35,653 bases of DNA from UBA1738 sp045658645. GTDB lineage: Bacteria; Bacillota; Clostridia; UBA1381. Below, piece after piece: positions 25,772 through 33,997 of this stretch. The stretch is from assembly GCA_045658645.1 (NCBI GenBank), contig JAZOVJ010000060.1, forward strand, positions 1 to 35,653, in the 5' to 3' direction. The position numbers and the translations under genes are program-made. Every line of letters begins with the position of its first letter. Within the stretch, counting starts at the first letter, position 1. The notes beneath the pieces were generated by a model that saw only the letters and a list, made by a program, of their open reading frames with translations, had not been told where the DNA came from and ran no database searches.

Positions 25772-26851
25772 CTATTCTTCTTTACTTTCTGTTATCTTTT
25801 CATTATCATGGGAAAATGGGCTTTTGGGGAGTCTTCCCATCACAACAACAAATATCAGCACGGCTATCATAAGAACAAGTGCTCTCATACTTCCGTATTC
25901 TGCCAAAAGCACGGCGGTTATTCCCAAAATACCGCTTATTGCATACAGAATAAACACCGTTTGCTTTTGTGAAAATCCCATATCAATCAGCCTGTGATGA
26001 AGATGCCCTCTGTCAGCAGACATTGGACTTTTGCCGTGATAAACTCGTCTTATCATTGCAAACATTGCATCAAAAAGCGGTAATCCAAGTATTAAAAGCG
26101 GTACTGCAAAGGATATGATTGCATAACTCTTAAACACTCCCTGTACCGACAAAGATGCCAGAATAAATCCCAAAAACGTTGACCCGCTGTCACCCATAAA
26201 TATCTTTGCGGGGTTAAAGTTAAATGGCAAAAATCCGAAGCAGGCACCCATCAGAGCAAGTCCTACAACTGCCACCCAGTATTCACCTACACGTATGGAT
26301 ATGAACACAAGGCTTACCGACATTATTGCTGAAACGCCTGCTGCAAGTCCGTCAAGTCCGTCAATGAAATTAACGGCATTGGTGATGAACACAATCCACA
26401 CGATTGTGGCAAATCCCGAAAGCCACCACGGAAGCACAAGGTATGGGTTGTCCGAAAAAATGTTTGGGTTAGTAAATACTGTTATGCGGATGTTTCCGCC
26501 AATCATAACTACCAATGCGGCTATAATCTGAATTAAAAATTTAAACTTTGCATCAAGGTTTTTGCAGTCGTCCACAATGCCCATTACAAAGATAATTGCC
26601 GCTCCCACCAAAATTGCGGTAAGCTCCCTGTTCATTCTCCCGAAGCAACATATTGCAACCATAAACCCGAAAACAATGGATACTCCGCCAAGTCTCGGTA
26701 TAGGTTTTTTGTGCATTCGCCTTTTGTCTTTCGGCACGTCCACAGCCCCGATTTTAAACGCAAGCCTGTAGGCAATCGGTGTTGCGGCAAAGCTGAATGC
26801 AAACGCCACCACAAAGGTTAAAATCAAAAAAATTATTTCCGTTGTTCTCAT
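25772..26851 (-). CDS. Undecaprenyl-phosphate sugar-1-phosphate transferase (TagO/WecA-like)
   Basis: The enzyme loads a UDP-N-acetyl sugar phosphate onto undecaprenyl phosphate and starts teichoic acid or other wall glycopolymer synthesis. The 359-aa protein has about ten membrane helices. The cytoplasmic motifs of this family are RMHKKPIPRLGG near residue 45, NAVNFIDGLDGLAAGV (catalytic Asp pair) near 160, KIFMGDSGSTFLGF near 215 and RGHLHHRL near 285. The HLHH motif separates TagO/WecA from MraY. GAGGT precedes the ATG. It is 14 nt after trpS. Confidence 0.93.
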   Translation of the reverse strand: MRTTEIIFLILTFVVAFAFSFAATPIAYRLAFKIGAVDVPKDKRRMHKKPIPRLGGVSIVFGFMVAICCFGRMNRELTAILVGAAIIFVMGIVDDCKNLDAKFKFLIQIIAALVVMIGGNIRITVFTNPNIFSDNPYLVLPWWLSGFATIVWIVFITNAVNFIDGLDGLAAGVSAIMSVSLVFISIRVGEYWVAVVGLALMGACFGFLPFNFNPAKIFMGDSGSTFLGFILASLSVQGVFKSYAIISFAVPLLILGLPLFDAMFAMIRRVYHGKSPMSADRGHLHHRLIDMGFSQKQTVFILYAISGILGITAVLLAEYGSMRALVLMIAVLIFVVVMGRLPKSPFSHDNEKITESKEE

Positions 26852-26865
26852 ATTTCTACCTCAGG

Positions 26866-27879
26866 CTACTGAACAAAGCCAACCTTTTTATAAACCTTAC
26901 TTAGTGTTCTTCCTGCAATTTTTGATGCTTCAACCGCACCCTTTTCGCAGATGTCAACAAGGTACTGTTTATCATTTGAAAGCTCGTCATATCTTGCTCT
27001 TATCGGGCGGATTTCTTCAACAACAGCTTCTGCTACGTCTTTCTTGAAGTCACCATATCCCTTGCCCTGATATTCTTGTGCAATCTTGTCAATATCCTTG
27101 CCTGTAACTGCTGACATAATGGTTAAAAGGTTATTTATTCCTGCTTTTGCATCGTCATCCGGTCGGTATTCAATAACACCCTCGGAATCTGTAACCGCAG
27201 ATTTAATCTTCTTTTCAATTACAGATAAATCGTCTAAAAGTGAGATATATGCCTTTGGGTTTTCGTCCGATTTTGACATCTTCTTGGTAGGCTCTGTAAG
27301 GCTCATAACCTTTGCGCCCGCCTTTGGCATAAAGCCTTCAGGAATTTTGAATACAGGATTTCCCTCCTGACAGTATACGCCGTTAAATCGTTCCGCAATA
27401 TCTCGGGTTATCTCAATGTGTTGCATCTGGTCCTTTCCCACAGGCACCAAGTCTGCCTGATACAAAAGAATGTCTGACGCCATCAAAACAGGGTATGTGA
27501 AAAGACCTGCATTAATATTATCTGCGTGCTTTGAGCTTTTATCTTTAAACTGCGTCATACGTGACAGTTCTCCCATATATGTATAGCAGTTCAAAACCCA
27601 TGCAAGCTGTGCGTGATGCGGAACCTGTGACTGAATGAAAAGAAGGCTCTTTTCAGGGTCAATTCCGCAGGCAATATAAATTTTTAAAAGGTCAAGAGTT
27701 CTTTTTCTTAACTCCTGCGGATTCTGGCGCACAGTGATTGCGTGCAGGTCCATCATAGCATAAATACATCTGTATTCTTCCTGGAGGCTTACCCAATTCT
27801 TAATGGCTCCAAGGTAGTTTCCAAGTGTAATATTTCCGGACGGTTGCACGCCGGAAAATATGGTTTTTTTCTCGTCCAT
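26866..27879 (-). CDS. trpS: Tryptophanyl-tRNA synthetase
   Basis: TrpS charges tRNA-Trp. The 337-aa protein has the HIGH-equivalent SGNITLGNYLGA (residues 14-25), the family pattern DLHAIT, KDQMQHIEITRDIA, and KMSKSDENP in the second half. AGGAGG precedes the ATG. The gene begins 15 nt after the aminotransferase gene and therefore has no leader of its own: no T-box or TRAP-binding array can fit there. Confidence 0.98.
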   Translation of the reverse strand: MDEKKTIFSGVQPSGNITLGNYLGAIKNWVSLQEEYRCIYAMMDLHAITVRQNPQELRKRTLDLLKIYIACGIDPEKSLLFIQSQVPHHAQLAWVLNCYTYMGELSRMTQFKDKSSKHADNINAGLFTYPVLMASDILLYQADLVPVGKDQMQHIEITRDIAERFNGVYCQEGNPVFKIPEGFMPKAGAKVMSLTEPTKKMSKSDENPKAYISLLDDLSVIEKKIKSAVTDSEGVIEYRPDDDAKAGINNLLTIMSAVTGKDIDKIAQEYQGKGYGDFKKDVAEAVVEEIRPIRARYDELSNDKQYLVDICEKGAVEASKIAGRTLSKVYKKVGFVQ

Positions 27880-27894
27880 TATATTTCCTCCTGA

Positions 27895-29088
27895 TTATTT
27901 TAACATATCGGTAAGCATTGCACCCACAGCTTTGATGCCCTCTTCAATCTTGTCCTCAGGCATTGTTGAGTAGTTCAGTCTGAATGAGCTTGTTTTTGCG
28001 CTCATATCTGTTGCAAAGTTATTGCTCGGCACAAATGCAACCTTGTATTCCTTTATTGCAATCTCTGAAAGCTTAACAGCGTCAACTGTTTCAGGGCAGG
28101 TAACCAGAATGAAAAGTCCGCCCTCCGGCTTTGTCCATTCAATGCCCTTCGGGAAATATTTATCCATACAAGAAAGCATAAAACGGCACTTTCTTCCGTA
28201 TACCTCGCAAGCCTTTTTGATATAGTCATCAATATTGTATCTTTTTAAGAACTCGCAGGCAATCATCTGTGTAAGGCAAGGCGTATGAACGTCATTCACC
28301 TGCTTCATAATCTCGATTTTGTCGCAAAGCTCAGCCCTGCATACAATGTACCCTATACGAAGCCCCGGAGACAGAATTTTTGACATTGAGCTTACATAAA
28401 TAACTCTGCCCTCCGTATCAAGCGACTTGATTGTCGGTACGTATTCACCGCCAAAACGCAGGTCGCCATAAGGGTTATCCTCCATAATAAGACAATCGTA
28501 CTTTTTGGCAAGTTCCAAAAGCTTTTTTCTCTTTTCAAGGCTCATTGTGATGCCTGTCGGGTTCTGGAAATTCGGGATTGTATAGATTAACTTAACCTTC
28601 CGGCTTTTTAAAGTTTCCTCCAGACTTTCCATATTCATTCCGTCAGATTCCATTGGAACTCCAACAAGATTTGCACGAACGCTTCGAAGTGAGTTCAGTG
28701 TTCCGACAAAGCTCGGTGCTTCAACAACAATGTCCTCATTATCTTCAACCACAACACGTGCCGCAAGGTCAAGCCCCTGCTGACCGCCTGTTGTTATAAT
28801 GATTTTATCCTCTTTGGAAAAAGAGTCTACCTTTTCAGCTCTCTTTTTAAGCTCTTCCTTTAGCGGTCCGTAGCCATCGGTTGTTCCGTATGCAAGCGCC
28901 TTTTTTCCGTCATTTTTTAAAACGTCCGCCGCAATTTCTGAAAGCTCCTCAGTCGGAAACAAATCAGGGTCAGGTGAACCGCCCGCAAGTGAAATCACGG
29001 CAGGGTCCGCCATAAGCTTGAACATTTCACGAATACCTGACGCCTGTAACGGCTTTGCACGGTTTGTATAGTAATTTTCAAAATTCAT
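27895..29088 (-). CDS. PLP-dependent aminotransferase, fold type I
   Basis: The 397-aa protein is a class I/II aminotransferase of the LysN/2-aminoadipate and MocR-aminotransferase group. The motifs are VISLAGGSPDPDLFP (substrate carboxylate loop), ITTGGQQGLDLAARVV, the PLP-contact region NFQNPTGITMS, MEDNPYGDLRF with the PLP-binding Asp, and SMSKILSPGLRIGY with the Schiff-base Lys. FRLNYSTM near the end has the carboxylate Arg. Substrate is not certain; 2-aminoadipate, aromatic or branched-chain amino acids are all known for the group. AGAAGG precedes the ATG. It shares a four-base overlap (ATGA) with a short frame in the repeat strip upstream. Confidence 0.92.
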   Translation of the reverse strand: MNFENYYTNRAKPLQASGIREMFKLMADPAVISLAGGSPDPDLFPTEELSEIAADVLKNDGKKALAYGTTDGYGPLKEELKKRAEKVDSFSKEDKIIITTGGQQGLDLAARVVVEDNEDIVVEAPSFVGTLNSLRSVRANLVGVPMESDGMNMESLEETLKSRKVKLIYTIPNFQNPTGITMSLEKRKKLLELAKKYDCLIMEDNPYGDLRFGGEYVPTIKSLDTEGRVIYVSSMSKILSPGLRIGYIVCRAELCDKIEIMKQVNDVHTPCLTQMIACEFLKRYNIDDYIKKACEVYGRKCRFMLSCMDKYFPKGIEWTKPEGGLFILVTCPETVDAVKLSEIAIKEYKVAFVPSNNFATDMSAKTSSFRLNYSTMPEDKIEEGIKAVGAMLTDMLK

Positions 29089-29171
29089 TTTTTTACCTTC
29101 TTTTTAAAATACGTCATTTCCAAGACCTTGATAAAATTTTTCGCCTTGCCGTCTTGCTGTTTGGGTGTCAT
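29085..29171 (-). CDS. Doubtful 28-aa frame in intergenic repeat
   Basis: The frame reads MTPKQQDGKAKNF and ends KKKVKK, with its TGA overlapping the ATG of the aminotransferase gene (ATGA). GGGGAAG lies upstream at a workable distance, so it could act as a coupling peptide. The same frame stays open across nearly the whole 136-nt gap, without a good start. I think it more likely that this is a non-coding dispersed repeat in which such frames recur than a true gene. Confidence 0.2.
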   Translation of the reverse strand: MTPKQQDGKAKNFIKVLEMTYFKKKVKK

Positions 29172-29224
29172 ACGCCGGTACTTCCCCAGGCAAACGGCGG
29201 TAAGATGCTGAATTTTAGCAGGTC
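29100..29224. repeat. Probable dispersed intergenic element between glnS and aminotransferase gene
   Basis: The strip is richer in GC than its surroundings at its centre (29150-29205) and has no promoter or terminator. Its sequence, including the 'GTCTTGCTGTTTGGGTGTCA' stretch and the 'CGCCGGTACTTCCCC' stretch, matches my memory of a recurring element in Firmicutes genomes. Copies were not searched for, so the call rests on recognition and on the lack of any other role. Confidence 0.4.
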
Positions 29225-30892
29225 TTATTTGTTAATCTTTGCCCAGCTGTCCTTTAGTGCAACTGTTCTGTTGATAATAATATTATCAGGAGTAGATTCC
29301 TTATCTACACAGAAATAGCCAAGTCTTAAGAACTGGAACTTGTCTTCAGGCTTAACATCACGAAGACCTGACTCAAGCTTACAGCCGGTTAGTGTTTCAA
29401 CGGAATTTGGGTTTAAGTTTTCAGTAAAGCTTCCAACCTTGCTTTCATCAGACGGATTTTCCACATTGAATAATCTGTCGTAAAGATGAATTGTTGCATC
29501 AATCGAGTCTTCCTGTGATACCCAGTGAATTGTACCCTTAACCTTTCTTCCGTCCGGTGAATCTCCGCCTCGGGTTTGTGGGTCATAAGTACAGTGAACT
29601 TCGATAACTTTGCCATTTTCGTCCTTTACGCAAGAGGTAGCGGTTACGTAGTACGCACTCTTTAAGCGTACTTCCTGACCGTACTTTAATCTGAAATACT
29701 TTTTAGGAGCATCTTCCATAAAGTCATCTTCTTCAATCCAAAGGTTCTTTGAGAATTTAACCTTTCTTGTTCCAAGTTCCGGCATCTGCGGATTGATTTC
29801 AACCTCAATCTCCTCTGTAACGCCTTCAGGATAGTTATCAATAACAAGCTTTATAGGGCGAAGAACTGCCATTGCACGAGGTGCAATATTGTTCAAATCT
29901 TCTCTTACACAGAACTCTAAAAGCGAGAAGTCAATTACACTGTTCGCCTTTGCAACACCGATTCTTTCACAAAAATCACGGATTGCAGCAGGTGTATAAC
30001 CACGTCTTCTCATACCGCACAGTGTACCCATTCTTGGGTCGTCCCATCCTGATACGATACCGTCATTTACAAGCTTTAAGCACTTTCTCTTACTTGTTAA
30101 TGTATAGTTTAAGTTCATTCTCGCAAACTCAATCTGGCGTGATGGTTTAGAAAATCCAAGCTCACGCAAAAACCAGTCATATAGCGGTCTGTGGTCCTCA
30201 AATTCCAACGAGCAAAGTGAGTGTGTTACGCCCTCAACTGTGTCGGATATAGGGTGTGCAAAGTCATACATCGGGTAAACACACCACTTATCACCTGTTC
30301 TGTGGTGGTCCTGATGCATAATTCTGTAGATGATAGGGTCACGCATATTAAGGTTTGGTGACGCCATATCAATTTTTGCACGAAGAACACGGACACCGTT
30401 TTCAAATTCACCCTCTGTCATTCTGCGGAACAGGTCAAGGTTTTCCTCAACACTTCTGTTCCGGTACGGGCTTTCCTTACCCGGCTCTGTTAGTGTTCCT
30501 CGGTATTCACGGATTTCGTCAGCTGACAAATCGTCAACATACGCCTTTCCGTCCTTTATAAGCTTGATTGCACATTCATAAATATCATCAAAATAGTCAG
30601 ATGCATAAAGTTCCTTGTCCCACTCAAAGCCAAGCCACTTGATGTCCTCTTCAATGGCATCAACGTATTCTGTATCTTCTTTTGACGGGTTTGTATCGTC
30701 AAGACGAAGATTACAGGTGCCGTTATACTTTTTCGCATTACCAAAGTCAATGCAAATTGCCTTTGCGTGACCTATGTGAAGATACCCGTTCGGCTCAGGC
30801 GGAAAACGTGTCTGCACATGGCTGTAAACGCCGTCTGCCAAATCCTTTTCAATCGCTTCTTCTATAAAATTCTTGCTTACAACTTCTTCCAT
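29225..30892 (-). CDS. glnS: Glutaminyl-tRNA synthetase
   Basis: GlnS charges tRNA-Gln directly with glutamine. The 555-aa protein has the HIGH motif in RFPPEPNGYLHIGHAKAI (about residues 29-46), RLDDTNPSKED, the KMSKS-equivalent TLTSKRKCLKL and the C-terminal anticodon-binding barrels (TIHWVSQEDSIDATIHLYDRLF; FLRLGYFCVDKES). AAGGGG precedes the ATG. Many Firmicutes make Gln-tRNA by amidation of Glu-tRNA through GatCAB instead, so a dedicated glnS beside gltX points to direct charging in this organism. It follows gltX by 11 nt. Confidence 0.98.
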   Translation of the reverse strand: MEEVVSKNFIEEAIEKDLADGVYSHVQTRFPPEPNGYLHIGHAKAICIDFGNAKKYNGTCNLRLDDTNPSKEDTEYVDAIEEDIKWLGFEWDKELYASDYFDDIYECAIKLIKDGKAYVDDLSADEIREYRGTLTEPGKESPYRNRSVEENLDLFRRMTEGEFENGVRVLRAKIDMASPNLNMRDPIIYRIMHQDHHRTGDKWCVYPMYDFAHPISDTVEGVTHSLCSLEFEDHRPLYDWFLRELGFSKPSRQIEFARMNLNYTLTSKRKCLKLVNDGIVSGWDDPRMGTLCGMRRRGYTPAAIRDFCERIGVAKANSVIDFSLLEFCVREDLNNIAPRAMAVLRPIKLVIDNYPEGVTEEIEVEINPQMPELGTRKVKFSKNLWIEEDDFMEDAPKKYFRLKYGQEVRLKSAYYVTATSCVKDENGKVIEVHCTYDPQTRGGDSPDGRKVKGTIHWVSQEDSIDATIHLYDRLFNVENPSDESKVGSFTENLNPNSVETLTGCKLESGLRDVKPEDKFQFLRLGYFCVDKESTPDNIIINRTVALKDSWAKINK

Positions 30893-30903
30893 TTTAATTC
30901 CCC

Positions 30904-32556
30904 TTATCTCAAGTTCTCTATTGCTGTATCAATTCTTGATAAAAACTCGTCATAGCCTAAAACCTGTATAATTTCGTAAAGGTCCGGTGTGTTTCTTCTT
31001 CCTGTAACAGCCACACGGATTACAGTTGCCACATCGCCAACGTGACCCTTGAATGAGTCAGGGTCCTTTTTATACATCTTCGGTGCTTTTGCATAACCAA
31101 GGCTTTCTGCCATATCACGCACCTTCGGGAACCAGTCCTCTGCAGTTTCGTTTTTATCGTAAACTGTTTTATAGGTTTTCAAAATTTCAACAGCATCGGC
31201 TTTTGCAATATTTTCCGCCCATTCATAAGCCTCCGGCTTTTTGAAGAAATATGCACAGTAGTCTACTGTGTCTTCCCACTTTGCAATATCCTTTCTCGGC
31301 TTTTCGCTTCCTCTTTCAATACCGAAAATGCTTACAGCATAGTCCTTGTTGTCAGATAAAAGCTTTGCAAATTCAGGATTTGCAGCCTCTGCCCAGTAAA
31401 GTGTTTCTCTGTAAACCTCTTCCTTTGTAAGCTTGCAGATATAGTTCTTGCTTATATCGTTAAGCTTCATAAGGTCAAATAATGCTCCTGCCTTACTCAT
31501 ATTTGCAAGCGAAAACTCGAATTCGTCTTTTGAAAGGTCAGGATTTGCCATTCGCCACTCTTCAAAGTTTGAGTTTGCAATTGTTAAAAGATATTCCAAA
31601 ACCGCTTCCTTTGGATAGCCTGATTCGTGATAGTAAGTAACCGCTGCTTCCGGGTCCTTTCTCTTTGAAAGTTTACGCTTTCCGCCGGTTTCTTCGTCCT
31701 CCTTCATAACAGGTGCAATATGTGCATACTGCGGTGCATTGAATCCTAAAATTTTAAATAACTGAAGATGAACAGGTGCTGATGAAATCCATTCATCGCC
31801 TCTTATTACATCTGTTGTTCCCATCAAGTGGTCGTCAATTGCGTGAGCAAAGTGGTACGTGGGGATACCGTCTGTCTTTAAAAGCACGATGTCCTGAACG
31901 TTTTCAGGCATCTCGATTTCGCCCTTAATTGCATCGTTAAAGCTTATGCGCTTATTTTCATCACCAGGTGACTTCAGTCTTAAAACATACGGCATACCGC
32001 TATTTATTTTCTCTTCGATTTCTTCCAGTGTTAAATCTCTGCACCTTGCAAACTCGCCGTAATAACCGGGGTTCTGTTTCTTCTCTTCCTGACTCTTTCT
32101 AATCTCGTCAAGCTCCTCTGCTGTGCAGAAACAAGGATATGCAAGTCCCTTTTCCACCAAAGACTTGGCATAAGTCTGGTAAATCTCCTTACGCATACTC
32201 TGCGTGTACGGTCCGTAGTTTCCGATTGATTCGGTTTCGGTTAACATTCCCTCGTCAATTTCGATACCGAAGTTGCGAAGACCATCAACAATTCCTGTAA
32301 CGCCGTTTTCCACTTCTCTTTTCTTGTCTGTGTCTTCAATTCGAAGAAAGAACACACCGCCGCTTCTTTTTGCCGCAAGGTGTGAAACAAATGCCGCAAA
32401 AAGTCCGCCTATATGCAAAAATCCTGTCGGGCTTGGTGCGAAACGTGTTACCTTTGCACCTTCTTTTAACTCCCTTTTCGGATACATATTTTCATAATCT
32501 TCAGGGGTCTTGGTTATCCCGCCGAATAATAGCTCTGCTAATCTTTTATTATCCAT
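30904..32556 (-). CDS. gltX: Glutamyl-tRNA synthetase
   Basis: GltX charges tRNA-Glu. The 550-aa protein has a roughly 35-residue N-terminal extension before RFAPSPTGFLHIGGLFAAF (HIGH), then LRIEDTDKKRE, DEWISSAPVHLQLF and the KMSKS-equivalent KLSKRKDPEAAV. A CFCT-x-EE segment is present near residue 140. At 550 aa it is longer than most bacterial GltX, belonging to the long Clostridial form. CGGAGG precedes the ATG. It is first in the gltX-to-tagO unit. Confidence 0.97.
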   Translation of the reverse strand: MDNKRLAELLFGGITKTPEDYENMYPKRELKEGAKVTRFAPSPTGFLHIGGLFAAFVSHLAAKRSGGVFFLRIEDTDKKREVENGVTGIVDGLRNFGIEIDEGMLTETESIGNYGPYTQSMRKEIYQTYAKSLVEKGLAYPCFCTAEELDEIRKSQEEKKQNPGYYGEFARCRDLTLEEIEEKINSGMPYVLRLKSPGDENKRISFNDAIKGEIEMPENVQDIVLLKTDGIPTYHFAHAIDDHLMGTTDVIRGDEWISSAPVHLQLFKILGFNAPQYAHIAPVMKEDEETGGKRKLSKRKDPEAAVTYYHESGYPKEAVLEYLLTIANSNFEEWRMANPDLSKDEFEFSLANMSKAGALFDLMKLNDISKNYICKLTKEEVYRETLYWAEAANPEFAKLLSDNKDYAVSIFGIERGSEKPRKDIAKWEDTVDYCAYFFKKPEAYEWAENIAKADAVEILKTYKTVYDKNETAEDWFPKVRDMAESLGYAKAPKMYKKDPDSFKGHVGDVATVIRVAVTGRRNTPDLYEIIQVLGYDEFLSRIDTAIENLR

Positions 32557-32596
32557 AAACTTTTCCTCCGTTTAATAATCATAAATATACTATTTT

Positions 32597-32625
32597 ATTA
32601 TACATCTTTTTGCCCGCAATATCAA
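32597..32625 (-). promoter_or_regulatory. Sigma-A promoter of gltX unit
   Basis: Minus strand: TTGATA (32620-32625), 17-nt spacer, TATAAT (32597-32602); start near 32590. The roughly 33-nt leader has no room for a T-box. Confidence 0.85.
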
Positions 32626-32686
32626 GTAAATATGAGAAAAAAACGGATAATTTTGCTAATTTTTTCACCCTTTTATTTTGCAAGGA

Positions 32687-32726
32687 AAAATGAGCCGCAA
32701 ACACGTATGGTTTATCGGCTCATTTT
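32687..32726. repeat. Long hairpin between divergent gltX and the unknown gene
   Basis: An 11-bp perfect stem (32687-32697 with 32716-32726) carries an inner 4-bp stem (32699-32702 with 32710-32713). Both arms have short A/T tails, so it looks like a terminator on either strand, yet no gene ends here. It may stop stray transcripts, or belong to the leader of the unknown gene at 32833. Confidence 0.6.
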
Positions 32727-32832
32727 CTTGGGGGTAATGTATTTTGTGAGGTTAATTCTATTATTTCCGTTTTTTTCATTGTTATACATATTTTTTAAAA
32801 AGCATATACTTAACTTACAGGAAGGTGATATT

Positions 32833-33843
32833 ATGGCAAATTATCTTATAAATCGTTTATCTGGCGGTGAACATTACTTTTTTAAGCCTTATGAGGGAAT
32901 TTGTATGAGGCGTTCCACGCCGTCTGGTTCATATTCCGAGCATACACAGGTTGTGGCTTTGGGGCGTGACAATTTCTCGGTGTTTTTAGCTTCAGACGGT
33001 AGCATCCATCTTGTTTGCGCTGATGCGGAAAATATGCTGATTTATGCAAACTGCCGCAACAACGTGTGGAAGCGCTACATTCTGGCTAAAATCCCAAATG
33101 ATGCAGTTGTTTTAAAAATGCATCTTTATGCCGTCCGCGGAAGACTTAATCTTCTGTATTCCGCACTCTTTGCAGGCGAATATATGCTCATTCACTGCAT
33201 CCTCGGCAATAACGCCAAGCCGTCTACTGTATCCAAGCTGTCCTGTCCACACTTTTTCGTGTATAACAACAAGGTGTACTATACCAATCAGAACGGCAAT
33301 TTGGGATTTACCGATTTGGCGGACGAAAAACCTACGGTTTTCAACCGTCTTTATGACGATGCCGACTCGGTTTCTGTGTGGGAAGATTGCGGGAAAGAAT
33401 TTTTGATTTTTGTAAGAAATTCACGCCTTTTCATAAACGGCAAAGAAATTTTATACGATTCTGCGATTGAAAACCCTATTTTCGTAAAAGGCAACGACCG
33501 CCTTTATATTATGTGGAAAAGCGGTGGTTTTATCAGGTATATCTCGTCCTTTAACGGCGGCGCTACCTGGAGCGAGCCTATGCGGTTCATAAATACAGGT
33601 ATTGAACCAAAGCTTTATGCTTACTGTTCCAAAGACGTTTTCAGGCTTTATTACGGCTACGAAACAAAAAATAACCTCACTCTTCTGGGTGTTTCCGATA
33701 TTTTTTCCGTTGGCTTGAATTCCCGTGAAAATACAGAGCTGAAAGAGGTTAAAAATAAACTTTGCGAAAAGACCAAAGAGGCGGAAAGTGCAAAAAAAGA
33801 AGTTGAACGGCTTAATAAAATTCTCTCGGGACTTATTCCCTGA
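32833..33843 (+). CDS. Unknown protein with propeller-like repeats and coiled-coil tail
   Basis: I do not recognise the family. The 336-aa protein starts at 32833, where AGGAAGGTGATATT gives a clear ribosome site; an upstream in-frame ATG at 32632 would add a hydrophobic stretch with no site. Residues 1-290 are beta-rich, with repeating 'aromatic-hydrophobic-G-D/N' strands and one Asp-box-like motif SSFNGGATWSEP near residue 245, as in sialidase-type beta-propellers. The last 45 residues (ELKEVKNKLCEKTKEAESAK...) form a charged coiled coil, which may make it oligomeric. There is no signal peptide or anchor, so it is probably cytoplasmic unless exported by another route. It precedes hydG by 154 nt and has a promoter-like TATACT (32804-32809) without a good -35. 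Confidence 0.82.
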   Translation: MANYLINRLSGGEHYFFKPYEGICMRRSTPSGSYSEHTQVVALGRDNFSVFLASDGSIHLVCADAENMLIYANCRNNVWKRYILAKIPNDAVVLKMHLYAVRGRLNLLYSALFAGEYMLIHCILGNNAKPSTVSKLSCPHFFVYNNKVYYTNQNGNLGFTDLADEKPTVFNRLYDDADSVSVWEDCGKEFLIFVRNSRLFINGKEILYDSAIENPIFVKGNDRLYIMWKSGGFIRYISSFNGGATWSEPMRFINTGIEPKLYAYCSKDVFRLYYGYETKNNLTLLGVSDIFSVGLNSRENTELKEVKNKLCEKTKEAESAKKEVERLNKILSGLIP

Positions 33844-33848
33844 TTATC

Positions 33849-33877
33849 TTTACAACGAGAAAAGTTTGTGATATAAT
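33849..33877 (+). promoter_or_regulatory. Sigma-A promoter of hydG with extended -10
   Basis: TTTACA (33849-33854), 17-nt spacer, TATAAT (33872-33877), with TG at 33869-33870 as an extended -10; start near 33884. It begins 5 nt after the stop codon of the unknown gene. Confidence 0.85.
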
Positions 33878-33883
33878 TAACGT

Positions 33884-33997
33884 GAAATGGCAGACGGATA
33901 TTTTGCAAAAGAGGTTTCCTTTTTTGCTGAATGGCTCTGCTTTAAAATCACATCTGTCACCCGAGATTTTCTTAGGTAGACGAGAAGGAGGAATTTT
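33884..33997 (+). promoter_or_regulatory. Structured 5' leader of hydG
   Basis: The 114-nt leader has a strong 10-pair hairpin (33905-33914 with 33918-33927, loop TTT, one G-U). The segment GGCAGA at 33889-33894 can pair either with 33936-33941, enclosing that hairpin, or with 33953-33958. A 6-bp stem 33944-33949 with 33965-33970 would enclose the second partner. Such mutually exclusive pairings are typical of regulatory leaders, but I recognise no known riboswitch class, and no terminator lies before the ribosome site GGAGG (33987-33991). Confidence 0.45.

Noticed and set aside
32632..32832. N-terminal membrane extension of the unknown gene at 32833
   Set aside because: The in-frame ATG at 32632 has no ribosome site and the extension crosses the hairpin at 32687-32726, while 32833 has a strong site.
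33977..33990. TRAP-binding triplets over the hydG ribosome site (TAG, GAG, GAG)
   Set aside because: Only three triplets are present and they arise from the purine-rich ribosome site; TRAP targets normally have about nine to eleven.
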